Of a stretch of DNA of 64,000 bases, positions 1-11,760 are shown piece by piece; positions within the stretch are counted from its first letter, which is position 1, and every line of letters begins with the position of its first letter. A program made the translations under genes and the position numbers. The notes beneath the pieces were generated by a model. The model was not told the origin of the DNA, did not search any database, and saw only the letters and a program-made list of their open reading frames with translations. The stretch lies in the NCBI GenBank assembly GCA_907163345.1, contig CAJQUN010000003.1, positions 3,900,108-3,964,107 of the forward strand. The letters run 5' to 3'. Source of the stretch: Haberlea rhodopensis (Eukaryota; Streptophyta; Magnoliopsida; Lamiales; Gesneriaceae).

Positions 1-523
1 CATGGTGAGTAATAGACTTGATTTGGCTTATGCTGAGAGTGCCATCATCAGGTTCATGCCAAATTTAGGGAGAAACCATTGGGAGGCACTGAAATGGGTT
101 CTAAGATATGTGAGAGATTCCGTTGGACTTGGGGTTAATGCCCAAGAGGAAAGAAAACGGAAGTGGCCACATAGTAGGATATGTGGACTCGGATTTTGCA
201 GGGAGGATAGACACCAGGAAGTCCCTAACATGTTAGATAAGCTGGAAGGCCAATCTTCAATCTGTGGTAGCATTTTCCACAACAGCTGAGTATATTGGTG
301 TCATCAAAGAAATAAAGGAAGCTATGTGGCTACGTAAGATGATTGAAGAGTCGGAGGAAGGACTGGTGACTATAATGAAGATCCCTACAGATGATAAGCA
401 TTGCCCACAACTAAGTTCAGACATTGTATGGACTTAATGAATATCCGAAAGAATCGAAGCCCTTAGGGGCGGAATGGATGGGTGATCTCATAGGATAGTT
501 ATTTAGAAGTTAAGGTGGAGATT
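1..523 (+). mobile_element. Ty1/copia polyprotein 3' remnant (RT end and RNase H)
   Basis: The frame from base 2 reads a stretch typical of the end of copia reverse transcriptase and the start of RNase H (SAIIRFMPNLGRNHWEALKW, then WVLRYV). Further RNase H pieces follow in other frames: a GYVDSDFAG-like run near 180-205 and an AFSTTAEYIG-like run near 270-300. Frameshifts and stops break the frame, so this is a dead copy cut by the window edge. A purine-rich tract at 512-523 (aaggtggagattt region) looks like the polypurine tract next to a copia 3' LTR. Family assignment is from recognition of the motifs. Confidence 0.75.
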
Positions 524-1100
524 TGTTATATTTTTTGACTTTTAATTAATTAAATGGGCATTTACCAATTTACCCTTATTATGTTGATTTGCCTGTTGTG
601 TTTCTGGTTTCTTTTGTAATTGTGCAGGTTGCATCTCACTCATTCAAATGAGTTAAACTTCAATGGCTGAGATTGGTCTTAATGGAAGTTTCATTAAAGC
701 GCTGGTGAGTGCACAAATCAGGATAGGGAAATCAGTTTCTTCAAGAGAGAATACAGAGCGGCGGTTTCTGCGAGAAGAGTGGAAGCGAAGAACAAAGGTC
801 GGTGAGCAACCTTTGTGGAGAAAATCGCATAAGCATATTCAGGCAGTGTGCTAGCATCGAGAGGAACAAGAGTGAGGAAGTCTGATTAAGAGCATACACT
901 TAGACATATCTTGTGAGAATCTCTTGTAGATTGAGAGATATTGAGCGTGGTGTAATCTGATACAACTCTTGCTTTGGTGCTAACGGAATCGCCCCTCCCG
1001 TGGATGTAGGCCAGGTCGAAGGCGTGTCATTTTCTTTCCATGCTATTACTGTTTTTTATGCTCTGGTTTATTGCTGATCTTGTGCTGTTTCCTGTGCATA
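524..1100 (+). repeat. Probable copia 3' LTR
   Basis: The stretch starts TGTTATA straight after the purine tract, as copia LTRs do, and continues with non-coding sequence and a T-rich 3' part. The right end near 1,100 is a guess because no 5' LTR is in the window for comparison. The short reading frame at 663-854 lies inside it and is not considered a gene. Confidence 0.45.
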
Positions 1101-1559
1101 TGTTCTGATAAAGAATGCAATCTGTGTGCGTGAACCAATTTCTGAAATTTCATTACCGTGCGTTCTTGATGCACATAGAAATGGTGTCACTTTACTGCTT
1201 TTACAATGATGATTGATGAGTTCTTAAATTGTGTCAATTAGATTCATAATTGCATTGACCCATCTTTGTTCACGTTAGAACAAAGAAATTGGATTCAAGA
1301 TTAAGTTCATTGCATAATAAGAATTTGGTTACTGTAATTGGGTTCCATCGAAGCTGTAAAAGGGTGGTGATAAATATTGGTGATGTATTGCTCAGTAGCA
1401 TTCTTGACAAAGAATAATTGAAAAGAAATAACTTTTTTGCATATTATGGTATAAAGAACAGACAGAAAACTAAGTTGCATTATTTGAATTTTATATATTT
1501 GGACTAGACCAGATTTTGGTTCTACGCAATAGGAATTTAGTTGTAACTTATATAGATAT

Positions 1560-2556
1560 ATCGTATAGATTGGTGTGATCGGGGTCGAGTTTTCACAACA
1601 GGTATTATAGACAAGATTTATAGTATATGTCTTTGCTTTGTTTGGAATTCCAATTATACTCCTGTATCGTGGGCTACCTTGTGCTATACAAAGGATGAAG
1701 GGGCGATTGGCCTGAGAGATTTGAAGAGCTGGAACAAATCTTTATTATCTAAGATACTATACATTCTGATAAACAAAGTTTGTGGATTAAATGGGTGCAC
1801 AACATCTATCTTAGACATGGCAACATTTGGGATAGAGTAATGGAACAATCAAACTCACCTCTCATGAAGCACATACTACAAATCAAAGATGAGATGATTG
1901 TCAAAGCTGGTGTCTCACAAGCTACTCATACCATTGCAACTTGGTTTTACAGTGGGTTAAAAGGATCATCCAAGGCTTATAAAGTAGCGTGGTCTGACAT
2001 TATTTGGAAGCCCTACATTCTACCAAAGCATTCTTTCATTCTTTGGTTATGTGCTCAAAACAGACTTGCAACGGTGGATCGGTTGCCTTTTGTCCAGGAT
2101 AAGACTTGCGTCTTCTGCAGTACACGAGTGGAATGCCTAGACAACTTGTTCTTCTCATGTGCTTATAGCTCTTAACTTTGGCGTAAGGTTCATGCATTGT
2201 TGAAGATTTACTTATTCCATGACCACTGTCAAGAGTGCTCTGAAGTGTTTCAAGAAGGAATATCGTGGTAATTCATTGATCTTAAAAGCTCGGGGGATGG
2301 CATTTGCGGCAACAGCTTATCACATCTGGATTCAAAGAAATGCCATGAAATTTGATGGCACTCAAGATGATGTGGACACTGCATTTTTTGCGCATTAGGG
2401 TGTTGGGTTTAGATTGATGTACAAATTATTTCCTAGTGATATTTATCTTAAGGATAATTTGTAGTTCTTCGACTCTTCATGTGTAAGATGTATGCGGGTT
2501 TATCCGAACTTTGAAGCTTTTTTTATCAATGAAATTTTTATTTACAGATAAAAAAA
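1560..2556 (+). mobile_element. LINE (L1-type) 3' fragment with zf-RVT region
   Basis: The frame at 1,780-2,175 matches the C-terminal zinc-binding region that follows plant L1 reverse transcriptase: VAWSDIIWKPYILPKHSFIL, then LWLCAQNRLATVDRL, then CVFCSTRVE with further Cys. Upstream at 1,660-1,780 another frame reads YTKDEGAIGLRDLKSWNKSL, a usual element just before this domain. A stop at 2,173-2,175 breaks the protein. The 3' end is a plausible LINE tail, with a TTTATCAATGAAATTTTTA run followed by an A-rich tail near 2,545-2,556. Truncated and inactive. Confidence 0.75.
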
Positions 2557-3212
2557 ATTGTATCTGCCATAAAGCATAAAAAGTACTAACCAATTTTATT
2601 CGATCTATTTTTTTAAAAATAACTGACGTTGAATCGACTAAATCTATTCTCTATAAAATTAAATCTTACATGAGTAAACAAGTCAATTGATTCGAGGATT
2701 TGTTGGAGGTGGTATTCATAATTTTGTCACCTAGTATTGGGACCTCTATTTTGTTGATGAGAAAGAAGAGAACAATATGAAAGGTAATATATTTTGCACT
2801 GGGTATTTCCTTCAAACAAATTCAATATAATTGAAGGTTGGCACTAACCGAAACGTAGTGGACTAAGTGGCCAATAGCCAAGCCAGTGCTGTCCAATATG
2901 CTAATTTCTGCTTAAAAAATAGCAATCAACACACCACATTAAAGCAAATGCATAAGAACTATTGCTTCTGCAAAACAGTCCCAGGAACAGAACCGTAACG
3001 CAAACTATGGCATTCAAAGTGGTTATACCACGAAAGTAAGGCAGACATGATGATTTCTGTGCTTATCCAAGTTAGCCTTTTAGATATCCCTGACTCATGA
3101 TCCTTTGTACCATCTTTCAACCAAGAGCTCTTTTGGCTGGCTAAGTCACCAACTCCAGATACTATAATATATGAAGTTTAGTTTACACAGAATGAAGAGA
3201 GAAATGCATACA
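2557..3212. other. Intergenic, no gene seen
   Basis: AT-rich sequence between the LINE tail and the CBP60 gene. The last 100-200 bases are likely 3' UTR of the gene on the minus strand. Nothing else was recognised. Confidence 0.5.
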
Positions 3213-6200
3213 TCAATCCAGTTCCACAAGTTGTGCTCTTCTTCTCTCAGCAACTTTCTTTCTTATAAAAATGCCCCATCTTAGAGCTGCTTTAAGTTTG
3301 AGCCACCCAACAACAGCTTTACCAGATGAACGTGTTCGCTCCTGATCCTCATCAAAACCGAAGTTTGTAGGCATAATCGGGGTGTAAGCCGAATAAGCAT
3401 AGCTATTATCTTGTGCGGTGAAGGAATCATGACCATGTCCACCCATACTAAACATTCGAAGTAGATGCTGCATATCTTCATTTTCAAGAATTTCATTACT
3501 TCTAACGCGAATTTCATCCACTGGAATATCATCATATCCCTTAAACGAAGTGAAATCTGATGTGCCGTCGGTGTTGAAGCTTGGCATGTTTGAGATTGGG
3601 GGACCAAGAGTGAGCGTATCCTGATTTTGAACCGGTTGAGCTTGTTGTATTGAATGGATAAGCTGACTATGAGGAGGAAATGAAGTGTCATCTAACTGCG
3701 TGGAAACTTTGGGATTCATATTTTGCGGTTGTATATAATATCGACCCTCATCGCTGTCACTATAACCTGGTGAAAAAAGATAGCATTTCTTTAGCTAGTA
3801 GATTTAGTGTAATAAAAATAAATTCAGTTGGATAAGCTATTAAATATAATTATGCTCTTTGGATAAGCTAAAAATTACATCAGACAGACGATTAAAGGCA
3901 GTTACCACCCACTGCAAAATTCACAAAGTCGTTATGAAAAAAATGGTTAATTACATATACCTCCCGGGGTTTACAATAATTACAAAAAAATCGACTAACT
4001 TTAAAAAGTACATATACTTCCCATGAGATTTGTATCAATCTTACATTTAAACTCGTTAACCTTAAAAATTACATATCGAGGTAAATGTCAATCTTACAAT
4101 TATCCCCTTGAATATGAAGACAGTTGTAAGGTTGATAAAAATCTCAAGGTATATGATTGTAATTTTTAAACTTAGTGGAAATAAATGTAAGATTGATACA
4201 ATCTCAAGGGAGGGGAGGTATAAGTAATTTGTGAGGTAAACTAAGTTTTTTTGTGATTATCGTAGATATATCAATTAACCAAAAAATTAATAACTGGTCT
4301 CGCCAAACTGCCCATTAGCTTGCATTTCAGATTAAGATGAGTGATCAGTTACCTCCAATTGTCAACCCGGGATTAATCGATGGATGCTCGGAAGGAATCA
4401 AGGCTGGATGACTAGGGAGACTAAGCTGATCGAAAGGATTTGATTGGTTTCCTGAACTACCCCTAAAATCATTTTGGGAAACGTCTGATCTTTTAATTTG
4501 ATCAAAGCCCAGAAGGGATTTGCCATCATACTCTATTACATGCGTCCAGTTGTCATATGCCTTCTTCACCAATGAATCCACAAAGACCTGTAATATTAAA
4601 CCAATATATAGTCCATGTTCAACCACTCACATTTCACTAGAACCATGACTAATATTCATAACTCGATTATTATCAAACTTGGGTGCGAGCTAGATATGCA
4701 TATTCAAAAGCTAACATTTAGAGCGAAAGAAAAGAAATAAAATCAAAAGAATGACTTGCATGATTTAGAAGTCGCTGTGCTTATAACTTTCAAATAAAGT
4801 AATAAGTAAAAATCATATAGTCAACACCCGACGTGGCAGTTCTGAGGTAAAATCTTGAATTTTTATGATTTTTCTTTAGCTTAAAATAATCTGCAGGTAA
4901 AGATAATTTATCAGAGATCACAAACCTTCTGATTATCAGAAAGAGAATCAACTGAATGATATTGTCCACCAGCAATCAAACCACTCAATTCATAAATATT
5001 GTTAAACACAACCCCCACATTCCTCGGCTCATCGAGATAGTAGACGTAGAGTTTTCCACTCAAGACGCAAGTCTTTGAGTGCTCAACAAGGACATCCCAC
5101 ATCTTATTTGACATGCCACTTCCCAGGATCTGAAACAAATAGAGGACTATCCATCATGAGGATTGAATATGCAGATAAGGAACATTGACTGAACAAGATT
5201 ATTAAGTTACGATCCTCACGTTTCGAAGTTTTTGTGAGTCCTTCACTGCAAGCTGCAGGAAGTCTTCTACCGTATATATTCCCACTTTGTTAAGCCTTTT
5301 GTGGAACGATCCATCTTTCCCAATCTTTTCCAGTCTCCAAACTTCATCATTAAGTGCAGGTGGGTAGTGTTTCTTGTACACTACATGATCAGAAATGCTC
5401 AGAAACAACAACTAACTTAAGCACAAAGAAAGTCAATTACATTTTATTTCTCAGTGTAACACAAGCTTACATTCTCCTCTGTGATCCTTGACCGTGAAGG
5501 CCTCTGTTTTGGCTTCACGGATGCGAATGCCCTCACAACTGCCAGAGGCAACCTTCAAACCAAGTCTAAATTTTCTGCTCCTAATCCAACTAGAGTTATC
5601 AGTGAATGTGATCTCCCCAAGGGTTCCAACACCTTCCTTTAAAACCACTTGCAAGTCCCCTGTCAGAAGTGGCCTCTTTCCTTCACGTTCTTTTACCATG
5701 TGAGACCCGAATTCTTCCTGGCTCCAGCCATCGTCATCTTCACTGTTGAAGTCACCTTCAAGGACAACAATATCTAACTTAACAGAGGACTCTGGACCTG
5801 ATGTTACAACGTGGCCAGTGTTTGAATCGAGCAAGACAATATGGATTGCAGCACCATGCTCCCCCTCCACTTTTCCACCCGTGAAAAGAGGTAGTGACAG
5901 CTTAGACTTGAAGTGAAGCTGCAAATTTCGTCCATCAGGACCTTCAATTCTCTTTGGGGAAACCCTGTATATTCATGTTGGAGATCAACATAAACACGGT
6001 GAGGCATCTTAAAACAAGGGAGGCAAGGTCACTTCAAATATTGAGAGATATATATTTGGTCAGTAATTACAGAGAGAGAGAGATTGAACTTCTGAAACTA
6101 ATAGTCTAACAGTGAGTGAAATCATACCTTCCATTAAGTTTGGCAGGGGCCAATCTTGCCAAGGCACGCTCCACTTCTTCACTAACCTGGTAATTTTAGG

Positions 6201-7356
6201 TAGTCAGAAAGCATGCAGGCAATTAATTAAGATCCATTTATGCATCCAATACCATTTGCATATATAGAGGAATTGTCAAAAAGAGATGGTTATAACCGAA
6301 ACAATTCAAAGACCTCTTTATGTAAATTTAACTAATTTCAGAATTCCAATCCCATGAAGTATTACTTCCGTAATGGGACAAATGAGTAGCAGCAATGGTC
6401 GCTGCTCCTCCCATGTAAAACTTCATTCTTACCTATTTTTCTAAAAATGTTACAAATTCGCAAAATATCATAACCATCTAACGAATTCTTAGGTCCGCCA
6501 ACGCACGTGAGAAGCTTTATTCAAATGAGAATACAATGACAATGAATCGGCACATAAAGCTAAAAAGGGTTCATAAATCCAATACCAAAAATTGGGTTAT
6601 TGCACAAAATTATAACTTGTTGTAGAAAGGCCACCCTAGTTGTATTTTATGTAGCACCACAGGTTTATGTCCATTAGAACTCTAGAAAGATGAAGTACAA
6701 TTTTTTCATGACTATTTGCAATACTGTTATACAATGCTTCTGCTCGATCACTAATTTGTATATTAAGCACAAAAAGCCTCACAGCAACTAGTTTTATCTG
6801 TCAAAAATCAGACTGCAGCTTCATAAATAAAGAGAGATAAAAGGGGAAGTCGTGAAGCAATTCTAAATTTCAGTTCATTCTAAGACAAGGTGGGTGTGCG
6901 GCAGTAGTTGGGTGCGTGCATTTCAGTAGGCAGAAAAGAACTTGTTACTGATCTTTCACAATTAGAGATAAAATTTAACAAAAAGACTATACTATCTTAA
7001 AATTTAACAAAAATATTATACTATCTTACAACTCTCCGAAGAATTGGTTCCAAGGACGAGCAAAGCTTCTGCAGACTGTCCACCTTCAGAGCCTCAACAA
7101 TAACACTGCATCAACCATAAATACCGTGTTAAGAGTGTTAAATGACCCCTAAATTCACAGCAAATAATGAAATCATATCCAAAACTTAGAGAAATTCACT
7201 CAGTCCTTGCAATTCTAGTAGTATAAATTACCTAGCAAGAGCAGGGCGTTGCCGTTTCCTATCAGGATGGCCTTCCTGGCTACTACCGCCGGAATCCAAC
7301 ACACGTTTCTCTCTCGCTGTCATACTGTTGGATCTTTCCATATACCGAGTCTGCAT
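3213..7356 (-). CDS. CBP60 family calmodulin-binding protein (CBP60B/C/D-like), 8 exons
   Basis: Plant CBP60 proteins are nuclear DNA-binding calmodulin targets in immunity and growth. Exons, in minus order: 7356-7232, 7105-7030, 6186-6128, 5964-5471, 5380-5220, 5129-4926, 4587-4353, 3766-3213. They sum to 1,908 nt, 635 codons plus stop, all with GT-AG junctions and matching phases; the family usually has 600-650 residues. The protein starts MQTRYMERSNSM, the family's conserved N-terminus. Exon 3 has VSEEVERALARLAPAKLNG. Exons 4-6 (about residues 87-373) form the conserved DNA-binding core, with HRGELYKKHYPP across the exon 4/5 junction and ILGSGMSNKMWDVLVEH in exon 6. The C-terminal basic amphipathic helix, VVGWLKLKAALRWGIFIRKK in the last exon, is the probable calmodulin-binding site as in CBP60A-type members. 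A MITE sits in intron 7. The gene looks intact. The start was chosen by family fit; which CBP60 subclade it joins is not certain. Confidence 0.95.
3945..4280. mobile_element. MITE-like inverted repeat in CBP60 intron 7
   Basis: About 336 bp lying wholly inside the intron. The ends are inverted: the left begins GGTTAATTACATATACCTCC and the right, read on the other strand, begins GGTTAATTGATATATC. Internal segments are also mirrored (acctccc at 3,960 and gggaggt near 4,208-4,220). No coding capacity. The family was not determined. Confidence 0.6.
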
Positions 7357-8743
7357 CTAGAAATCTTCCTACTGAATACAGCTTCTGAACTAGTAATAAT
7401 AATTGAATCGATTCGAATGATAAATATTCCGTATTTGAGATCTGAAACTTAAATGCGAAGTCAACAGTTTCACTGATTTCAGTGACAGTAGCGCGAACTT
7501 GGGAAGATTCCTACACTGAAGAATAGATTAAAAGGGGCTGCAATGGTATTTGTAAAGCGGGAAAAATTGAAAGATCCGGGAAAGAGGGATGGGGTTTCAA
7601 AGAAAATTCAAGTGGGTTTCTAGGAAACTTCATCGGTTGGTTAAAGTTGAGAGTTGTCAACTATACTATTCTGATGGCTGCCGAAAGAAATTAAGAATTA
7701 TACACTCATTTTTTATCCCATTTACAAACAAAATCAATATTAAAACATATTTTAAATATATATATCAATTATTTTAGATCACTTATATTAATTTAATGTA
7801 TACATAAAGCCAACTCCAGATCCACACACACATTTTACGGCCGGCTTGTGATCCATTACGTTGATTTGGAATCTTACGTTTCACCAATGACGTAAGATTC
7901 CACAGTATACCATGAACACAAATTATTATTATTATTATTATATAGATATATGTATATATATATCAATATTTAATGAAGTGTATTAAAAATGATATTACTT
8001 TGAGTTGCATTTACATCAAGGATTGAATTTAATAAAAATATTTCAAATAATTCGATTTTATAGGAATTTGAAATCTATTACATTTGCTTATAAATAAGTG
8101 AAAAATATAAAATTTATGGATTTCAGGAATACTCAAACAAGTTAAATATATTTATTATTATGGATTTGAAATTTTAAACTTCAAATTCATCAATCTAAAA
8201 ACATCCTTCGTGAATTGGAATTTTGTTTTATAATAAATTAAATTTGACCATAATTAAAAATAAGACAAACAGCTATTCATAGGTTATAGAATTGCAAAAA
8301 TTCGAAAATGAATTTTGTTATTAATATTTGATAATATGCTTGTAAATGAATCGCATGTATATTAAATTATATTTTACTCTACCTTTAAAATCATTTACTA
8401 TTTTTTTTATGTTCAAAACTTAAATTATAAAATTCTATTTCCGATATGCCAAACAATTTTTGAAAACAGTTAAAATTTAAACACAAATATTATAATGAAA
8501 ATTAATTAGATTGCTAATAAAAAAATCTTTAATACAAACAAACTGAATTTTTTATTTTAAAATAAAATTAACGAGTTTGATAATTTAAAACCATTATATT
8601 AATATTAATTAATAAAACTAGAATTTACAAAGGGGAATTGATAAACTTTACCTTAATAATACCTACTTGTAGAACTTTAATTCCGAATGATTAATTTTAG
8701 TTGGTTTTAAGCTTATTTTTTAGTTTGTTAATTGTGAGCAAAG
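7357..8743. other. CBP60 5' flank and AT-rich intergenic DNA
   Basis: The first 150-200 bases upstream of the CBP60 start are likely its 5' UTR and promoter. Beyond lies AT-rich sequence with a (TTA)n microsatellite at 7,922-7,941 followed by (TA)-rich sequence to about 7,962. No gene recognised. Confidence 0.5.
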
Positions 8744-9290
8744 TTAATTCTGGAATCTCGATAGTGTGTTGGGATCAAGATGTGATTTCTTGAAATACAT
8801 GGATGTTGACATTTGTGAATGTTTTGTGAATTGGTGGCCGTGTGTTTGCCCGATCCGAGTTGCAAGTAGTACAACTACTCCTTTGATGGAGATGGGATTG
8901 GAGAATGGAAACCAAAATTTGAGTAGGTTCACTGGTGGTTTCCTTCGTAGCGGTGTGTATTTGACATCGGGGACCAAGTCATAGAAATATCAGGTGATAT
9001 CTACGTTGGAACCAGTGATGATTTGAGTATTTTAGCAGTTAAGGTTGATTGACTACTTTTGGGATGGTTAACGTCGAGGTATGTTAACATCTTTTGAGGT
9101 TGTGATGGTTTGGGAGGATGACCCCATTCCAGAATTTGGTGCGAGGTCGATGTCCTCGTGGTTGGTGTGTCGATCATGATATATTCATGAATCATGTTAC
9201 ATATCCGAATTGGATTGTGTGGTCTCGGCGGTACGTGGAGCACGCCTATGCAAATTTCGAGGACGAAATTTTATTAGTGGGAGATAAATA
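8744..9290 (+). mobile_element. Ty3/gypsy (chromovirus-type) polyprotein tail, decayed
   Basis: The best sign is the end of the internal region at 9,230-9,290, reading YANFEDEILL on + (aatttcgaggacgaaatttt). This string commonly closes the polyprotein and forms the polypurine tract region of Tekay/Del-type gypsy elements. The frame at 8,766-8,984 has weak resemblance to the integrase zone and cannot be confirmed. Stops and frameshifts throughout. Confidence 0.5.
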
Positions 9291-11170
9291 TTTTTACCAG
9301 AAATTAATTATATTAATCCCAGAGTGATTAACCCATAAAGGATTTTAATTGTGGTAATTATTAGATAATTACGGTGTTGAGACTCCCGATGATTTTTAGA
9401 CCGGGGTCGTTGGCCCAAGGGTTGAGATTTATTCTCATTAAGGTGATAAACCTTGGATTTGTGTTTTTAGTGGGATCTGGAGTCTGTGGAGCTTTGGTTT
9501 GAGGTTGGTAATGAAAATAGTGAGTGAGATATAATAATTGAACGCAGATGATTTTTAATGAGTTATGATGCGAGTATGTGAGACTCGGGATTTTGGAGCC
9601 TTGGTACTATATATACCAAGTGGACACGGTGTTCAGTCATTGCATTGTTTCTCTCCCTCTCCTCTTTCCCCCTCTCCCACACCAACCCCTTTTCCCTTCC
9701 CCTACCCTTCCCTTTTCTCTCATGGAAGAGAATCGAGCAAGGCTCGATTTCGGAGCGAGATTTCTCGAAGATAATTTGGTAATCTTCTTCCCCTCGCTAT
9801 TATCTTCGATCTGGTAGTAATTTTATTGTATTTGGTTAAGGATTGGAATGGGTTTGAGTTTTTGGTTTTTGGAGATTTTTGGTTGTTGTGTTTTGGAGAG
9901 GATTTATGGTGTATTGGGTGTTGGGTTTGTGAATTTGGGAGTTTTTGCATGAAAAACGTCATTTTTGGCTGGAACGGGTCGAGGCGATCGATCGCCGCGT
10001 CATTGGTAAAATTTTGAAGATGATGAACAGTGGAGAGATCGATCGCTTGAAACTTATCGATCGATCGCCCAGTGGCATTAGCCAAATGCATTGAGAAGCG
10101 ATCGATCGCTTCTTCCATGTCTATTTTTGAGAGGCGACCGATCGTCTGGGAAGAAGCGATCGATCGATTATGCCTAATTTTTGAAAAATTGTTTTGTGTT
10201 GTGATTTCGACGTATGCTTTGCCCGAGTCTTTTAAATGGTTAATCATCATGATATGATGATGTATTTGGAGGTTGAATACGTGCTTGGGTATGTGTTTGT
10301 GGGCACGAAATTAATTGTGAGTTATTAACTGTGTTTAGCAAATGATTCACGAGATCTCGGGGCAAAGGCAAGGATTGACTCTTGCTATTGGATCATAAGG
10401 TACGTGTAACGTACGAGCATGGTAGATATATTATTGCCATGTCCATGAATAATTTATTGTTGTTGTAAACATTATGATATGCATTGAGGATTATGTAGTG
10501 TCGCTATTAAGCGAGCAATGATTGGGATGTTGTCGCTGTTGAGCGAACATCGGTTATGATGCCGCCACTGTTGAGCGTGCGAGAGGTTAGAATGCCGCTA
10601 TTGTTGAGCGAGCGATAAAATAGAACTGTGGAATCATTGTTTAGATATATGTGATCATTAGTATAACGATTTAAACATATTGAATATGAAACCGGTAATT
10701 GAGATGGGCATATTTTATCATTATAATGATTAACTATTTTGGGAATTTGATGGTTTTGGTTATTGTGAGAACGGGAACAGCACGGGGAATCCCATATGAT
10801 AATGATACTATACAGGGAGTATCTTTTAGATTTACAGTTTTATATTATGTAAATTATGAATTGTGATATTGTTGTTATTGAGATGGTGTTATTGGTATGC
10901 TCACCCCGTGTGTGGGCTGTTTCTTTTGGGACAGGTATAACAGGTACAACAATGGCTCTGGAGTTGAGTTCGAGGCTTCAAGCTGTTGGTTGGAAAGGCT
11001 TCCAGGGCTGAGGTACCAATGACTGTATTGGGTAGCATGTTTATACAGTAGACACACATTATTCATTATGAATTGAGAACATATTAGTGTGTTATGAGGT
11101 GTATGCATATGTTAGTGGGATGATATTGAGAATTGAACATTATGTGGATTAATGTCGAATTTTTTTATAG
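9291..11170 (+). repeat. Probable long gypsy LTR with GCGATCGATCGC cluster
   Basis: Non-coding sequence follows the gypsy tail with features of a long LTR: a TATATATA-like box near 9,608, pyrimidine-rich sequence at 9,650-9,720, and a late segment at 10,890-10,940 (gctcaccccgtgtgtgggc) of a kind common in such LTRs. It holds palindromic GCGATCGATCGC-type motifs at 9,983-10,170. It also has a degenerate tandem repeat around cgctattgttgagcgagc at 10,500-10,620. The boundaries are approximate, since no partner LTR is present. Confidence 0.45.
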
Positions 11171-11219
11171 ATGGCATCTATGAGGATCCCCTAATGTTAT
11201 AAAAGCATGCACCATTATT

Positions 11220-11760
11220 GTGATAATGCACTAATAGCGGGTTAAGGTAGCGAGGGCCTTACATCGCCCTCAGCTCGGCTATCTCGGCCACACGAGCTCC
11301 ACCTCGGCCACATGAGTTTCGCATTGGTCTCACCCCGGGCCGTCCCGAGGACTCACGATTGCTTGAACACTGAGTAATTGGGCTCTGGTTGAACAAGAAG
11401 GACCACGACAGATTGTCCGAGAGGGGTGATCTTCAACTGTGGCCCCCGAGGTGATTAACCCACGGGGTCAACGCAGCTCGAGGAACGAGGGACAGTACCC
11501 AGCCCGACTTCCGTCCCGACAACAGCTTTCTACGTCATCAGAAACTATAACTGGGCCTCCCCAGCTGATCAGACCCAGATAAAGTTCGGGTCCAAAGATA
11601 TACTTGAGCTCCAGTGTCAGGGGTATCATTTTCCATCTTTGTGTTCCGTTGTTATAGGGGTTAATTAATGAGATGTTACATGTACTACTCCCAGATTTCA
11701 ACAATTGGCTCAAACACGTGGGAATCACTCCCAAAGTGACATGACCCATTCTCGGATCCC
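11220..11760. repeat. GC-rich repeat-like block of unknown family
   Basis: A sharp change in base composition: about 540 bp of GC-rich sequence with repeated ctcggcca motifs (11,270-11,320) and no credible reading frame. It resembles solo-LTR DNA, but no ends or target duplication were found. Confidence 0.3.

Noticed and set aside
9565..10257. Frames on both strands in the gypsy LTR region
   Set aside because: GCGATCGATCGC words keep both strands open; there is no protein homology and the context is LTR.
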